Positions 32,957-42,239 of a stretch of DNA of 43,332 nucleotides are shown here, in pieces. The stretch lies in the NCBI GenBank assembly GCA_019244055.1, contig JAFATG010000181.1, positions 1 to 43,332 of the forward strand, in the 5' to 3' direction. The notes beneath the pieces were generated by a model. That model searched no databases, was not told the origin of the DNA, and saw only the letters and a program-made list of their open reading frames with translations. The position numbers and the translations under genes were made by a program. Numbering within the stretch: the first letter of the stretch is position 1; the number at the start of each line of letters is the position of its first letter. This stretch comes from Acidobacteriaceae bacterium (GTDB lineage Bacteria; Acidobacteriota; Terriglobia; Bryobacterales; Bryobacteraceae).

Positions 32957-33595
32957 TCAAAAACCGATGGAGGAAAGTATTTCAGAGGGTTTCCGGCGAA
33001 AGGCCCGGCAAATCGCCAATAAACTTTCGATACTGGGCAGATTAGCTCCGCGTTCGATGGAGCTGATTTGAGACACGCTCAGCTTGGTTGCCGCTGCGAG
33101 ATCCTTTAGCGACCAATCGCGCTCCACCCGTAGAAGTTTAATGCGATGCCCTAACCGCTCGCGCAGGCGATCCTGTGGCGCGCGCCCCAGGCTGAATTGC
33201 TCGATTGCGTTTTGCAGGGTTTGCCTCAGTTGCGAGAGGGAGAAGGGCTTCGCAAGATAATCGAAAACCCGCAACTTGAACGTTGCGCGCATGCTCTCCA
33301 ACGAAGGGAATCCGGTGATGATGATGATGCACAAATCGGGCCAGCGCGTAAGAAGCTGTTCAATGACATCCTCCCCGCTCGCGGCTCCCATTTTCATGTC
33401 GAGCAGCACAATATCCGGCACTTGCGTTTCGGCCGAGAGGAACAACTCATCAGGCTCAGCAAAAGTCTTGACCGTGTATTTACCTTCGTCACGTAGCAGG
33501 TCCTCGATGTAGTTCCGGAAATCCAGATCGTCGTCCAGAACCGCTACATCAACATCTCCTTCAAGCGTGGCGGTCTCGGTCATTTGCGACCTCAT
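32957..33595 (-). CDS. Response regulator with receiver and XRE-type DNA-binding domain
   Basis: A 212-residue two-domain regulator. The receiver has the acidic triad D21-D23, phospho-acceptor D66 in LLDMKMG, Thr in IIITGFPS and Lys in YLAKPFS. After a short linker, residues about 152-208 form a lambda-repressor/XRE helix-turn-helix (LRVERDWSLKDLAAATKLS; QISSIERGANLPS). Receivers are usually joined to OmpR, NarL or Fis-type domains, so this pairing is uncommon. Its ATG overlaps the kinase stop (ATGA), so kinase and regulator are made together and are the likely cognate pair. Confidence 0.92.
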   Translation of the reverse strand: MRSQMTETATLEGDVDVAVLDDDLDFRNYIEDLLRDEGKYTVKTFAEPDELFLSAETQVPDIVLLDMKMGAASGEDVIEQLLTRWPDLCIIIITGFPSLESMRATFKLRVFDYLAKPFSLSQLRQTLQNAIEQFSLGRAPQDRLRERLGHRIKLLRVERDWSLKDLAAATKLSVSQISSIERGANLPSIESLLAICRAFRRKPSEILSSIGF

Positions 33596-35007
33596 GCAGC
33601 GAGCAGCAGAACCTCGAGTAACGCCCCGCCTTCGGGGCGATTAGACGCGGAAATCGTTCCTCCGTGTTGTGTCACGATGCCTTCGGCGACGGTCAGACCC
33701 AAACCGGTCCCACGCGCATCGAGCCGCGTGCTAACAAAGGCCTCGAACAAATTGGCCAGGATGTTCGGGGGAATGCCAGGTCCGTTATCGAGCACAGTGC
33801 AGCAGATCCAATTCTGCCCGCTTCGTTGAAGGCATTTCGATTCTACCCGGATTCTTCCCCCCGCTGAAACCGCCAGCAAAGCGTTGCGTAGGAGGTTTAC
33901 GAAGACCTGTACCAGGCGGTCCGCATTGCCCAAGACGCGATCATTCGGCCGCGCATTGTTTTCGAAGCTGACTGCCGAGGCCTTCTCGTCTATCGCGACG
34001 AGATTCCAGCTCTCCTCAATTAGAGAACGCACGCTCAAAACTTCGGTTTCCTGTTTGCGCACACGAGCGAAATCGACCAGACCTTCACTGATTTTCCGGA
34101 GCCGTTGCGTCACGCGCAGCATCCGGTTTAATCGCTCGAGGGTCTGCGTGTCTCTAGCACTCTCCTGCAGTTTCTCAATCGACCCCTGCAGGACGGCTAA
34201 AGGTGTGTTCAGTTCGTGCGCGACGCTGGTGCTCAGCAATCCAAGACTCACTAGCCTGTCCTGTTCCTCCAGTCGTTTAAGTGCGCTCGCCAAATCGTCT
34301 TCCTGACGTCGCAACTGTGCCACTGTCGCATTGCGGGATCGCATAATCTGTCCGATCTCGTCGTTGAGAATGAACTGGCCGTCGATCATTTCATGCTCGC
34401 GATCGTCTCGCTGTGTCGCCTCATCCGCTTTTAACATCAGGCTTAGGGGCTGATAGACATACTGTGGCATGATCATGAACTCGAGAATGATGATGGAAAG
34501 TACGTAAATAGTTCCGAGTACCACGAAAAGGCTGGTGCGGGCCTGCCGTAGCGCCGCATCATAAAACGCAGACGACAGGCTCACTCGCCGGTATTCGCCG
34601 GGCGATTTGCCGGTTCGGAACAGGGTATCTTGCCCCTGCTGCCAAGTCTGATCGCGGTGTTGCCGAAGAAATTGTTCGCCCTCCGCCGACAGTCCCAGCT
34701 TGCTGGCCGATCCCTCGCGAAAATCGTAAACGCCCAGTTCCTGCGACTCTTCCGCCAAATTCATGGGGAGATTCGCTGAGAAAATGCGCTCCATCAGATG
34801 GAGTTCTCGTTCCCGCGCCGCTTCGATGTGGTTCGAGAACAGCGGAATGACCGACAAATAGACGGATACCGAGAGGACGAAAAAGAAAATGTTATGCAGG
34901 ATGGCAAGCTTGTGGCGTACTTTGAGGCCGCCGAAAACTCGATAAACGGAATGAGGCGGCTTCCGAGCCTTAAAGCTGGTAAGAGGCGAGCTCTTCTCTG
35001 GGCTCAA
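33592..35007 (-). CDS. Membrane sensor histidine kinase
   Basis: A 471-residue kinase. Two membrane helices (residues about 33-57 and 158-182) flank a periplasmic region of about 100 residues. A HAMP-like linker follows, then the dimerisation histidine H264 in TSVAHELNTP, and a HATPase domain with NLLRNALLAVSAGG, DNGPGIP and GTGLGLTVAEG. The TTG at 35007 lies 38 bases inside the end of the ABC exporter gene, which implies translational coupling; a start slightly downstream is possible. It phosphorylates the receiver-XRE protein encoded next. Confidence 0.9.
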   Translation of the reverse strand: MSPEKSSPLTSFKARKPPHSVYRVFGGLKVRHKLAILHNIFFFVLSVSVYLSVIPLFSNHIEAARERELHLMERIFSANLPMNLAEESQELGVYDFREGSASKLGLSAEGEQFLRQHRDQTWQQGQDTLFRTGKSPGEYRRVSLSSAFYDAALRQARTSLFVVLGTIYVLSIIILEFMIMPQYVYQPLSLMLKADEATQRDDREHEMIDGQFILNDEIGQIMRSRNATVAQLRRQEDDLASALKRLEEQDRLVSLGLLSTSVAHELNTPLAVLQGSIEKLQESARDTQTLERLNRMLRVTQRLRKISEGLVDFARVRKQETEVLSVRSLIEESWNLVAIDEKASAVSFENNARPNDRVLGNADRLVQVFVNLLRNALLAVSAGGRIRVESKCLQRSGQNWICCTVLDNGPGIPPNILANLFEAFVSTRLDARGTGLGLTVAEGIVTQHGGTISASNRPEGGALLEVLLLAA

Positions 35008-36814
35008 TCTCTTGCTCCTTGTATTGCAGTTGGTAGAGCTTCCAATAAATGCCGCGCTTGGCTAACAATTCCTGGTGCGTGCCGATTTCGCGAAGCTGAG
35101 CCTTATGCATCACGATAATACGATCGGCACGCTGAATCGTGGAAAGGCGGTGAGCGATTACCAGCGACGTTCGGTTTGAAACCAGCCGGCTCAGCGCCTC
35201 CCGGACGCGCAGTTCAGTTTCGGTGTCTACGCTCGAAGTTGCTTCATCCAGGATCAGAATGCGAGGATCGTGCGCGAGTGCCCTGGCAAAACTTATAAGC
35301 TGTTTCTGACCCGTCGAGAATCCGTTCCCTCGCTCCCGGACAGGCGTATCGAACCGGTCCGGCAACTCCTCAATGAAATCGAGAAGATTCACCTGCTCCG
35401 CTGCTGCTTTGACCTCACTGGGCCTGATCGATGCCGTACCTAGCCGGATGTTCGTCTCCACAGTGCCGGTGAAAAGATAGGGATCCTGAAGCACGACGCC
35501 GAAATTCCGTCGTAGCTCAATGAAATCGAAGGAACGCACGTCGATGCCGCCGATCCGGATCGCTCCGCGCTGCACATCGTAGAACCGGAGTAGCAGACTC
35601 GTTAAGGTCGTTTTTCCCGCCCCCGTGTGCCCCACGATGGCCACTGTCTCTCGTGCGTTCACGCGGAAGCTGACGTCCTTGAGCACCCAGTCCTCGTCGT
35701 TGTACGCAAACCAGACGTGATCGAATTCGATATCGACCGGGCCGGAAGGGAAGGAAACGGTCTTCTCTGGTGAAACGACGTTTGCCTGAGTGTCAAGCAA
35801 CTTGAATACTCGTTCCGAAGCTGCCATTGCGCCCTGCAGTATGTTGTACTTTTCGCTGAGATCCTGGATCGGGCGAAAGAACCGCAATCCGTATTGGAAG
35901 AAAGCAACCAGAATTCCAAGGGTGAGCGCTCCCTGCCGGATACGAAAGCCGCCGTAGGCCAGCAGCGCCGCAAGGGCTAGCATGCCCAGGAACTCCACGA
36001 CCGGATAAAACCAGCCGTAGGCGGTGATGGCATCCTTGAACGCGATCATGTGATCGCGGTTGATCTTCTCGAATTCCTTCTTGCTCCGCTCTTCTCGATT
36101 AAAGAGCTGCAGGACCGCGATCCCGGCGACATGCTCCTGCAAGTACGCGTTAATTTTTGCGATCGCGATTCGGATACGGCGGTAGCTTTGGGAAGCGGTG
36201 CGCCGAAACTGAATTGTGACCAGTACCACCACCGGCATGACGGCAAGCATCAGGCCGGTCATGCCCGGGCTGAGCCGGACCATCGCAATGACGACGAACG
36301 AGAGCATCAGGATATCGCCGATAATCGTCACGAGTCCGGACGCGAATAGATCGTTCAGAACGTCCACGTCGGTAGTCACCCGGGTGACGAGCCGGCCTAC
36401 CGGGTTCTTATCGAAGTACGCGATGTCGAGACTCTGAAGATGAGACATCAGCTGCCGCCGCAAATCGAACATGGCCCGTTGACCCGTGAGCTGCATCAGA
36501 TACGTCTGCCCGAAGTCGAACAGGAATCCCACCAGAACAACCGCGAGATAAACTACCGAAACTTGGGTAAGACCGGTCCACGTATCGCTCGAAAGCCAAT
36601 GATCCAAAGGCGGGAATACCTGGCGATGAGTCGTAGGAACCAGGTAGCGATCAACTGCGACCTTCGTCAGCAACGGTCCGATAATCTGAAGGAGAGAGTT
36701 GATCAAGAGCAGGATCAGAGAAGTGGCTACGATAATTCGATACGGCTTCATGTATTGAAGGAGCCGGCGCATGAGCCGCGAATCGTACGCTTTTCCTAAT
36801 ATCTCTTCTTCCAA
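34970..36814 (-). CDS. ABC exporter, MsbA/multidrug type (fused membrane and ATPase domains)
   Basis: A 614-residue half-transporter. The N-terminal 330 residues hold six helices with the family coupling segment (TYLMQLTGQRAMFDLRRQL). The ATPase part shows Walker A GHTGAGKTT (K401), Q-loop VVLQDPYLFTG, signature FSTGQKQ, Walker B ILILDEATSS and the switch IAHRLST. The signature reads STGQK rather than LSGGQ, a frequent variant in this subfamily. Substrate is unknown (lipid, peptide or drug). It shares overlapping coding sequence with the kinase gene, so it may be controlled by, or signal to, that system. It diverges from truB. Confidence 0.92.
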   Translation of the reverse strand: MEEEILGKAYDSRLMRRLLQYMKPYRIIVATSLILLLINSLLQIIGPLLTKVAVDRYLVPTTHRQVFPPLDHWLSSDTWTGLTQVSVVYLAVVLVGFLFDFGQTYLMQLTGQRAMFDLRRQLMSHLQSLDIAYFDKNPVGRLVTRVTTDVDVLNDLFASGLVTIIGDILMLSFVVIAMVRLSPGMTGLMLAVMPVVVLVTIQFRRTASQSYRRIRIAIAKINAYLQEHVAGIAVLQLFNREERSKKEFEKINRDHMIAFKDAITAYGWFYPVVEFLGMLALAALLAYGGFRIRQGALTLGILVAFFQYGLRFFRPIQDLSEKYNILQGAMAASERVFKLLDTQANVVSPEKTVSFPSGPVDIEFDHVWFAYNDEDWVLKDVSFRVNARETVAIVGHTGAGKTTLTSLLLRFYDVQRGAIRIGGIDVRSFDFIELRRNFGVVLQDPYLFTGTVETNIRLGTASIRPSEVKAAAEQVNLLDFIEELPDRFDTPVRERGNGFSTGQKQLISFARALAHDPRILILDEATSSVDTETELRVREALSRLVSNRTSLVIAHRLSTIQRADRIIVMHKAQLREIGTHQELLAKRGIYWKLYQLQYKEQEIEPREELASYQL

Positions 36815-36934
36815 GGTGAATGTCTCTTTTGTCCTCTGGCGTATTGTCCCGTTGCGTTCCGAGCGCGCAACAACGCCTCATAATAATCAGACTAACGCGA
36901 CGCACCTATTCATCTCTATTCAGCAGCCTCAGCC

Positions 36935-37816
36935 ATGACCGGACTTGTTCTTATCGATAAACCAGCGGGTTGCACCAGCCATGATGTCGTCGATCGCTGG
37001 CGGAAGCTGGCGAATACGAGGCGCGTGGGTCATTTGGGAACGCTTGATCCAATGGCTACCGGTGTACTTGCGCTGTTAACCGGAACGGCAACACGCCTTG
37101 CGCAGTTCTTCGGACAGGATGAGAAGACTTATCTGGCGGAGATTACGCTCGGGCTCCGCTCCGATACGTACGACGTGGACGGCGACGTAATTGAAACGGG
37201 AGTGGATCTTCCGGGCGATCCGGCCCTGATCTGCTCGGCGCTCGATAGGTTCCGCGGAAAATTTTTGCAAACGCCTCCTCGCATTTCAGCGAAGAAGATC
37301 CAAGGCGTGCCCGCTTACAAGCTTGCGCGAAAGCAGATTCCAACCGAGCTCAAGCCGGTCGAGGTCGAAATTTCTACTCTGAAGATCAGGAGCATTGCTG
37401 GTCCAAAGCTCGAGGCGCTCGTTACCTGCAGCGCCGGCACGTATATCCGTAGCTTGGCGCACGATTTGGGCGCACAGCTTGGCTGCGGAGGTATTCTTAG
37501 CCGTCTGCGCCGTACCCGTGCTGGGGAGTTTCGCATTGAGGACGCGAGGACACTCGACGAGCTGGCCGCGCTCGCTGCGGAGAATCGATTGCAAGAAGCC
37601 GTTATTCCTACCGGGCAACTGCTCACACAGTTACCGGCGGAGTACATGGACGCGGCTGTCGAAGCGCAGATCCGTCAGGGCCGGAGTTTCCGTACCTCTC
37701 CATTCGTCGTGCCGCCTGGGACCCCTCGCGTTCGAGCGCTCTCGCATTCCGGTGAATTGATCGCGATTGGCGAGTTAAAAATCCCTAATCTGTACCACCC
37801 GGGCACCGTTTTATGA
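36935..37816 (+). CDS. truB: tRNA pseudouridine-55 synthase TruB
   Basis: A 293-residue enzyme making pseudouridine in the T-loop of tRNAs. The opening VLIDKPAGCTSHDVV and the catalytic loop RRVGHLGTLDPMATG with nucleophile D38 are unmistakable; TYLAEITLGLRSDTYDVDG and CSAGTYIRSLAHDLG follow, and a short PUA-like tail completes the protein. Length is normal. It is not in its common place near rbfA and infB; here it is alone with a small secreted protein. Confidence 0.95.
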   Translation: MTGLVLIDKPAGCTSHDVVDRWRKLANTRRVGHLGTLDPMATGVLALLTGTATRLAQFFGQDEKTYLAEITLGLRSDTYDVDGDVIETGVDLPGDPALICSALDRFRGKFLQTPPRISAKKIQGVPAYKLARKQIPTELKPVEVEISTLKIRSIAGPKLEALVTCSAGTYIRSLAHDLGAQLGCGGILSRLRRTRAGEFRIEDARTLDELAALAAENRLQEAVIPTGQLLTQLPAEYMDAAVEAQIRQGRSFRTSPFVVPPGTPRVRALSHSGELIAIGELKIPNLYHPGTVL

Positions 37817-37883
37817 GAGGGTTTCGTCCAAGCACAGGTGCATGTGTTACACCAGTAAAGTCCCTAGAATCTCACGCGTAATC

Positions 37884-38213
37884 ATGCCGCAAACAGTTGC
37901 GCGTCTCTTAACCGTTCTGCTTGTTTGGAGTGCGGTCCTGGCCTTCGCGCAATCCTCTGAAGGGCCCGCGCCGGCCCCTGCTCCGAAGGCGCAGTTTTTT
38001 GCCGGTGCCGTGACAGCGCTCGATGAGCAGCACATTACCGTTTCGAGGACGCTGGTTGGACGCCCTCCGGAAAATCGAACCTTCCTGATCAACCCGGATA
38101 CCAAGTGGAACAAAGCGGCCTTGAAAATTAAGTCACGGGTCACGGTGCGCTATCAACGCATGCCGGAAGGAGATTTGGCTCTCGAGATCCAGATCCGGCA
38201 TTCCAGGACTTAA
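37884..38213 (+). CDS. Small secreted protein of unknown function
   Basis: A 109-residue protein. The ATG at 37884 (MPQTVARLLTVLLVWSAVL) gives a clear signal peptide cleaved near AFAQ; the frame opens 14 codons earlier. After a proline/alanine linker, a small beta-domain follows (FFAGAVTALDEQHITVSRTL; SRVTVRYQRMPEG) that resembles an OB-like fold such as DUF5666-type secreted proteins; that comparison is tentative. The stop overlaps that of glmU by four bases in convergent orientation. Confidence 0.7.
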   Translation: MPQTVARLLTVLLVWSAVLAFAQSSEGPAPAPAPKAQFFAGAVTALDEQHITVSRTLVGRPPENRTFLINPDTKWNKAALKIKSRVTVRYQRMPEGDLALEIQIRHSRT

Positions 38214-39607
38214 GAACTTTTTTTTATCTGCTCCCGCCGGCGCCTGGCCCAACTGGGTTTGTCAACTTGATAAGCGCGGCCAATCGCGAGCGAGTCCTGC
38301 TCCACTTGCTTGGTAATCACGGAGCCTGCCGCGATGTAGGCGCCGTCTCCAATCGTTATCGGCGCGACCAATGTGGAATTGCTCCCAACAAAGACTTGGT
38401 CACCGATTTTGGTCGGATGCTTTTTCGCGCCGTCATAGTTACAAGTGATCGTTCCGGCCCCGATATTTACTCCCGAACCGATCTCCGAGTCACCGAGGTA
38501 AGCGAGATGGTTCGCCTTGGATCCTTTCCCGAGATAGGTCTTCTTTAGTTCCACGAAGTTTCCGATATGACTCGATTCGTCGGCGTGGGCGTCCGGTCGT
38601 AAGCGCGCGAATGGCCCAATGCTGGCTTTTTTTCCGACGGTACTTGCTTCCGCCACCACATAGGGAAGAATCGTGACCCCGTCGGCGATGTCGCAATCGC
38701 GAATAACAGACCCGGCACCGATACGGCACTCCGCGCCCACCCGCGTCCGCCCTCGAAGCTGCACATTAGCCTGAATTATGGTGTCCGGGCCTACCTCAAC
38801 AGCCATGTCGATTGCTACGCTCTCCGGGTTTTCAATCGTAACGCCGGAAAGCATGAGCTCTTCCGCTTTACGGGCCCGCAGTAGCTTATTCGCAACGGCA
38901 AGCTCGATTCGCGTATTGATCCCCAGCAGCTCCGTTTCGTCCGCCACGAGCAGCGGTGCGACGGCCAGCCCATGCCGACGCAGGATCTCGATCATGTCCG
39001 TCAAATAGTATTCGTTCGCGGCATTGTTCGGTCTGATTTCATCCACATGGGCCCAAAACGTCTCTGCATCGAAACAGTAGAGACCTGGGTTGATTTCTTG
39101 GATCGTCAATTGGTCGGGGCTGGCGGCCTTCTGCTCCACAATGGCGGACACCATTCCGCTCTCGTCCCGGAGGATGCGGCCATAGCCGGTTGGATCGGGG
39201 ACCACCGTTGTGACGATGGTAGCTGCCCGATCATTTTGCTCTTGTTCCCCAATCAGTTTTCGCAGCGTTTGGGGTTTTAGAAGTGGGCCATCGCCGTTGA
39301 GGATAAGCAATAGCCCCTTTTCGGTATCGATAACACCGCGGGCGCAAAGGAGCGCGTGGCCGGTCCCCTTTTGCTCGTGCTGCTCGGCGAAGCGGATACC
39401 CGCCGTTTTCACGCTGTCCCGCACCTCATCCGCCTGGTAGCCGACAATAACCGTGATGTCCTCGGGACGGGTAACGTTTAGCGCAGCGCGAAGAACATGG
39501 TTCAGAATAGTATCCCCGCCCGCTTCGTGAAGCACCTTTGCGCGCCGGGATTTCATGCGCGTCCCCAGCCCGGCGGCGAGGATCACTACCCGAATAGCTT
39601 GGCTCAT
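38210..39607 (-). CDS. glmU: Bifunctional UDP-GlcNAc pyrophosphorylase/glucosamine-1-phosphate acetyltransferase
   Basis: A 465-residue enzyme making UDP-N-acetylglucosamine for peptidoglycan and lipopolysaccharide. The uridylyltransferase half has VILAAGLGTRMKS, QKGTGHALLCA and LNGDGPLL. From about residue 250 a left-handed beta-helix follows with GAGSVIRDC, HIGNFVELKKTYLG and ITCNYDGAKKHPTKIGD carrying acetyltransferase residues. The last ~15 residues are basic. Its ATG overlaps the yvcK stop by four bases, so the two are co-translated. Confidence 0.95.
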   Translation of the reverse strand: MSQAIRVVILAAGLGTRMKSRRAKVLHEAGGDTILNHVLRAALNVTRPEDITVIVGYQADEVRDSVKTAGIRFAEQHEQKGTGHALLCARGVIDTEKGLLLILNGDGPLLKPQTLRKLIGEQEQNDRAATIVTTVVPDPTGYGRILRDESGMVSAIVEQKAASPDQLTIQEINPGLYCFDAETFWAHVDEIRPNNAANEYYLTDMIEILRRHGLAVAPLLVADETELLGINTRIELAVANKLLRARKAEELMLSGVTIENPESVAIDMAVEVGPDTIIQANVQLRGRTRVGAECRIGAGSVIRDCDIADGVTILPYVVAEASTVGKKASIGPFARLRPDAHADESSHIGNFVELKKTYLGKGSKANHLAYLGDSEIGSGVNIGAGTITCNYDGAKKHPTKIGDQVFVGSNSTLVAPITIGDGAYIAAGSVITKQVEQDSLAIGRAYQVDKPSWARRRREQIKKSS

Positions 39608-40704
39608 TTAAATCGTCGTGCGCGCGCGGCGAGTTCCTCTCGCCGGATTTGAAATACCCTGGAACGGCTAGCCAAGTCGATCACCACCTCCGCCATGGCC
39701 GCCGGATCGTGACGAATCTTTTTCTGGTCAATCGAAGTGTCGCAGACGAGATCCGCTGCGACCACCTTCACACCCATTTGGGTCAGCGTGTCGAAGTCAT
39801 TCTCGACCGGCTTCACATGGGCGCGCGCGTATTTTCTGGCGAGTTCCGCCGGAATAGTTCCTGTATTGACGACAATGCAATCGATCAACTCGCGCTGGGC
39901 GTGCTCATTCAGGGCGCGAAGATGTTGTGATGCGCTGAATTTGATAGTCTCGCCCGGCTGCCACATGAGATTGACGAAGTAAACTTTCATCGCCGGCGAC
40001 TCCTCAATCGCCTCTGCGATTCCATTCACCAGTACATTGGGAATCACGCTGGTGTAAAGGGAGCCGGGACCGAAGGTGATCAGGTCAGCGGTGCGAATCG
40101 CAGCTAGCGTCTCAGGTAAGGGTTCGCAGAGCTCAGGACGCAACCGCACGAGCCGTATGGGGGCACGGCTCTTGCTGATTTTGGTCTCGCCGCGCACAAC
40201 TGAGCCGTCCTCCAGAATCGCTTCCAGGGTGGCGTTTGCCGAGGTGGCCGGAAAGATTCGGCCGCGAATGGCGAGAATCTCGGAAGAAAGCTTTACGCCG
40301 TGGGCAAAATCACCCGTGATCTGGTGCATCGCAGTGAGGAAGAGATTTCCGAAACTGTGGCCTTTCAGCCCCCGCCCGCTGGCAAAACGATAGCGGAACA
40401 ACTGGGATAACAGGGCTGCATCTTCCGAAAGAGCCGTCATACAGTTGCGAATATCGCCCGGCGGAAGCGTGTCAAATTCGCGCCTCAGGCGGCCGGAACT
40501 GCCCCCGTCGTCGCTCACCGTAACGACCGCGGTTATGTCAACCACCGGACCGCTGGGGTGATGGCCGGACTGCGTTCCGCGCGCGTGTTTCTTCAGGCCC
40601 GAAAGGAGAGTGGAAAGTCCTGTGCCGCCACCAATGGAAACGATCCGCAGCGGGGCCTTCAACATGGTTCTCTGCTGAGGCGATACGCGGGTCAGAGTGG
40701 ACAT
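39604..40704 (-). CDS. yvcK: YvcK/CofD-like gluconeogenesis and cell-shape factor
   Basis: A 366-residue protein. Motifs: IVSIGGGTGLSTLLSGLK, TVSDDGGSSGRLRREFD and LPPGDIRNCMTAL, and a central FGPGSLYTSVIPNVLVNGI. The family binds UDP-sugars and links carbon source to peptidoglycan synthesis. Its overlap with glmU fits that role since GlmU makes UDP-GlcNAc. The ATG at 40704 is used; another at 40665 would start closer to the glycine loop. A 53-residue zinc-ribbon gene precedes it by 53 bases. Confidence 0.92.
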   Translation of the reverse strand: MSTLTRVSPQQRTMLKAPLRIVSIGGGTGLSTLLSGLKKHARGTQSGHHPSGPVVDITAVVTVSDDGGSSGRLRREFDTLPPGDIRNCMTALSEDAALLSQLFRYRFASGRGLKGHSFGNLFLTAMHQITGDFAHGVKLSSEILAIRGRIFPATSANATLEAILEDGSVVRGETKISKSRAPIRLVRLRPELCEPLPETLAAIRTADLITFGPGSLYTSVIPNVLVNGIAEAIEESPAMKVYFVNLMWQPGETIKFSASQHLRALNEHAQRELIDCIVVNTGTIPAELARKYARAHVKPVENDFDTLTQMGVKVVAADLVCDTSIDQKKIRHDPAAMAEVVIDLASRSRVFQIRREELAARARRFK

Positions 40705-40757
40705 GGTGGAGAAGTATCAGGATCTCAGGAGAAGGATCCGGTGCAGGGCCCGAATGA

Positions 40758-40919
40758 TCAACGACGTTTCTGCTTTGGTTTCTCGTCTTCGTCGTCGTAA
40801 ACCGTAACCGAGTCCAGGTCCTCCGCCTCATAAACTTGACCGCAATCCAGGCAGCGAACGTAATCAATGCCATCCCGCCGGTAGAGGAACTCGGTTCGCT
40901 CGTGCTGACAACCCTGCAT
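40758..40919 (-). CDS. 53-residue zinc-ribbon-like protein
   Basis: A small gene of 53 codons plus TGA, reading MQGCQHERTEFLYRR and then RCLDCGQVYEAEDLDS, with an acidic-then-basic tail (YDDEDEKPKQKRR). Cys4/His6 and the CLDC pair could bind one zinc ion. The sequence is plainly protein-like and has a plausible AGG-containing ribosome site. It lies upstream of yvcK and glmU on the same strand and may be co-transcribed. Function is unknown; binding nucleic acid or a protein partner is possible. Confidence 0.7.
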   Translation of the reverse strand: MQGCQHERTEFLYRRDGIDYVRCLDCGQVYEAEDLDSVTVYDDEDEKPKQKRR

Positions 40920-41015
40920 AGCGAAATAACACCTATTCTAGACTGAGCGGCAGTACTGTCAAGTGCCGTTCTTGAAACCCTTCTGCAAATACGCTTATCG
41001 CCGCTTTCCGGGGCT

Positions 41016-42206
41016 ATGACGATGCCTGAGTACAATTCAAGTGAATCTTTGGCTCGATCTGTGAAGATCCCCACCCCGATTTATCTTCCCCTAAATGGAC
41101 CCGACCTGGCGGATTCCATTATGCACCTTCCGCAGTCTGCCGGAGTCTATACCCTCACTTTGCCTGGACGCCCCTCCCACGTGGGTTGTTGCGGAAATTT
41201 GGCAAGGAGACTGCGGCGTTTGCTTGTCTCATCCTATACTGCCGGTGCGCAGCGTCTAAGCCCCCTGCGAGAAAAAATCACTTCGGTCGAATGCTGGCCG
41301 ACCGGTTCAAGACTGGAAACCTCGCTCCTTACCTATGAACTGGCAAAACACCACTTCCCTGAAGACTATTTGAAGCGCTTGAGGCTGCGGCTTCCCTGGT
41401 TTGTGGAGCTGACAACTGATCCATTCCCTTATGTCCGTCTCGTGAATCGCTTAAGCCGTTCGAGCGGCGCACTGTTTGGCCCGTTTCGAACACGCGATTT
41501 TGCGGAAGCCTATGCACAACAGGTGCACACTCTATTCCAGGTTCGGCGCTGCACTGAAACGCTCGCGCCTCATCCGGATCACCCCGGCTGTATCTACGGC
41601 GAGATGAACCAGTGTTTACGCCCCTGCCAGTGTGCCGTTACCCGCGAGGAGTACGCCACCGAAGCTCTCCGCCTGGGGGAAGTGCTCGAGACGAATGGAA
41701 AATCGGCAATTGCCTCGCTTTCGATTGCTTGCGACCGCGCCTCCGAACAGATGGATTTCGAACAGGCCGCTCAGATTCACAAACGCATTGAGAAAGTGCA
41801 ATCGGCTGCCGGGCTCCGCGATCCCGTCGTCTCCGAGGCGACGAGGTTTAGCGGCGTAGTATTGACCCGCAGCGCAGGGTTCCGGCAATTCCGGTTATGG
41901 CCGATGATCGACGGCTACTGGCAGGAGGCGGTTCCGCTCGATTTTTCGAGCGAGGAGGCGCCGATGAGACCGCTTGACCAGCAAATCCGGGAGCGACTGG
42001 CGGAAGCAGTCAACAATGCTTCGTTTACCGGAAAACGAATTGAACAACTGGCGATATTTTCACGATGGTACTACTCATCGTGGCGCGATGGTCACTGGTT
42101 TCCGTTCCGCACCCTCGCAGACCTGAAGTATCGTAAGCTCGTTCGCGAGCTTTCGAGCATGGTGAAGCACGAGCCTAAACCGGCGTTGCTGACGCCTCCA
42201 TCCTAG
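41016..42206 (+). CDS. UvrC-like protein with degenerate GIY-YIG and UVR domain only
   Basis: A 396-residue relative of the N-terminal half of excinuclease UvrC. Residues about 35-125 match the GIY-YIG nuclease (AGVYTLTL; SHVGCCGNLARRLRRL), but the second motif has His where Tyr is usual, and the family glutamate is not clearly placed (LETSLLTYELAKHHFP). A UvrC-like cysteine region follows (GCIYGEMNQCLRPC), then a UVR motif (EQMDFEQAAQIHKRIEKV). The C-terminal 120 residues (LAIFSRWYYSSWRDG) are not the RNase H-like or HhH domains of UvrC. It may be a repair accessory like Cho or DnaQ-linked UvrC halves. Ortholog identity is uncertain; true UvrC should exist elsewhere. Confidence 0.78.
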   Translation: MTMPEYNSSESLARSVKIPTPIYLPLNGPDLADSIMHLPQSAGVYTLTLPGRPSHVGCCGNLARRLRRLLVSSYTAGAQRLSPLREKITSVECWPTGSRLETSLLTYELAKHHFPEDYLKRLRLRLPWFVELTTDPFPYVRLVNRLSRSSGALFGPFRTRDFAEAYAQQVHTLFQVRRCTETLAPHPDHPGCIYGEMNQCLRPCQCAVTREEYATEALRLGEVLETNGKSAIASLSIACDRASEQMDFEQAAQIHKRIEKVQSAAGLRDPVVSEATRFSGVVLTRSAGFRQFRLWPMIDGYWQEAVPLDFSSEEAPMRPLDQQIRERLAEAVNNASFTGKRIEQLAIFSRWYYSSWRDGHWFPFRTLADLKYRKLVRELSSMVKHEPKPALLTPPS

Positions 42207-42239
42207 CCTCGATGGCTTGGCGACGGGTCTAACTAAGCT

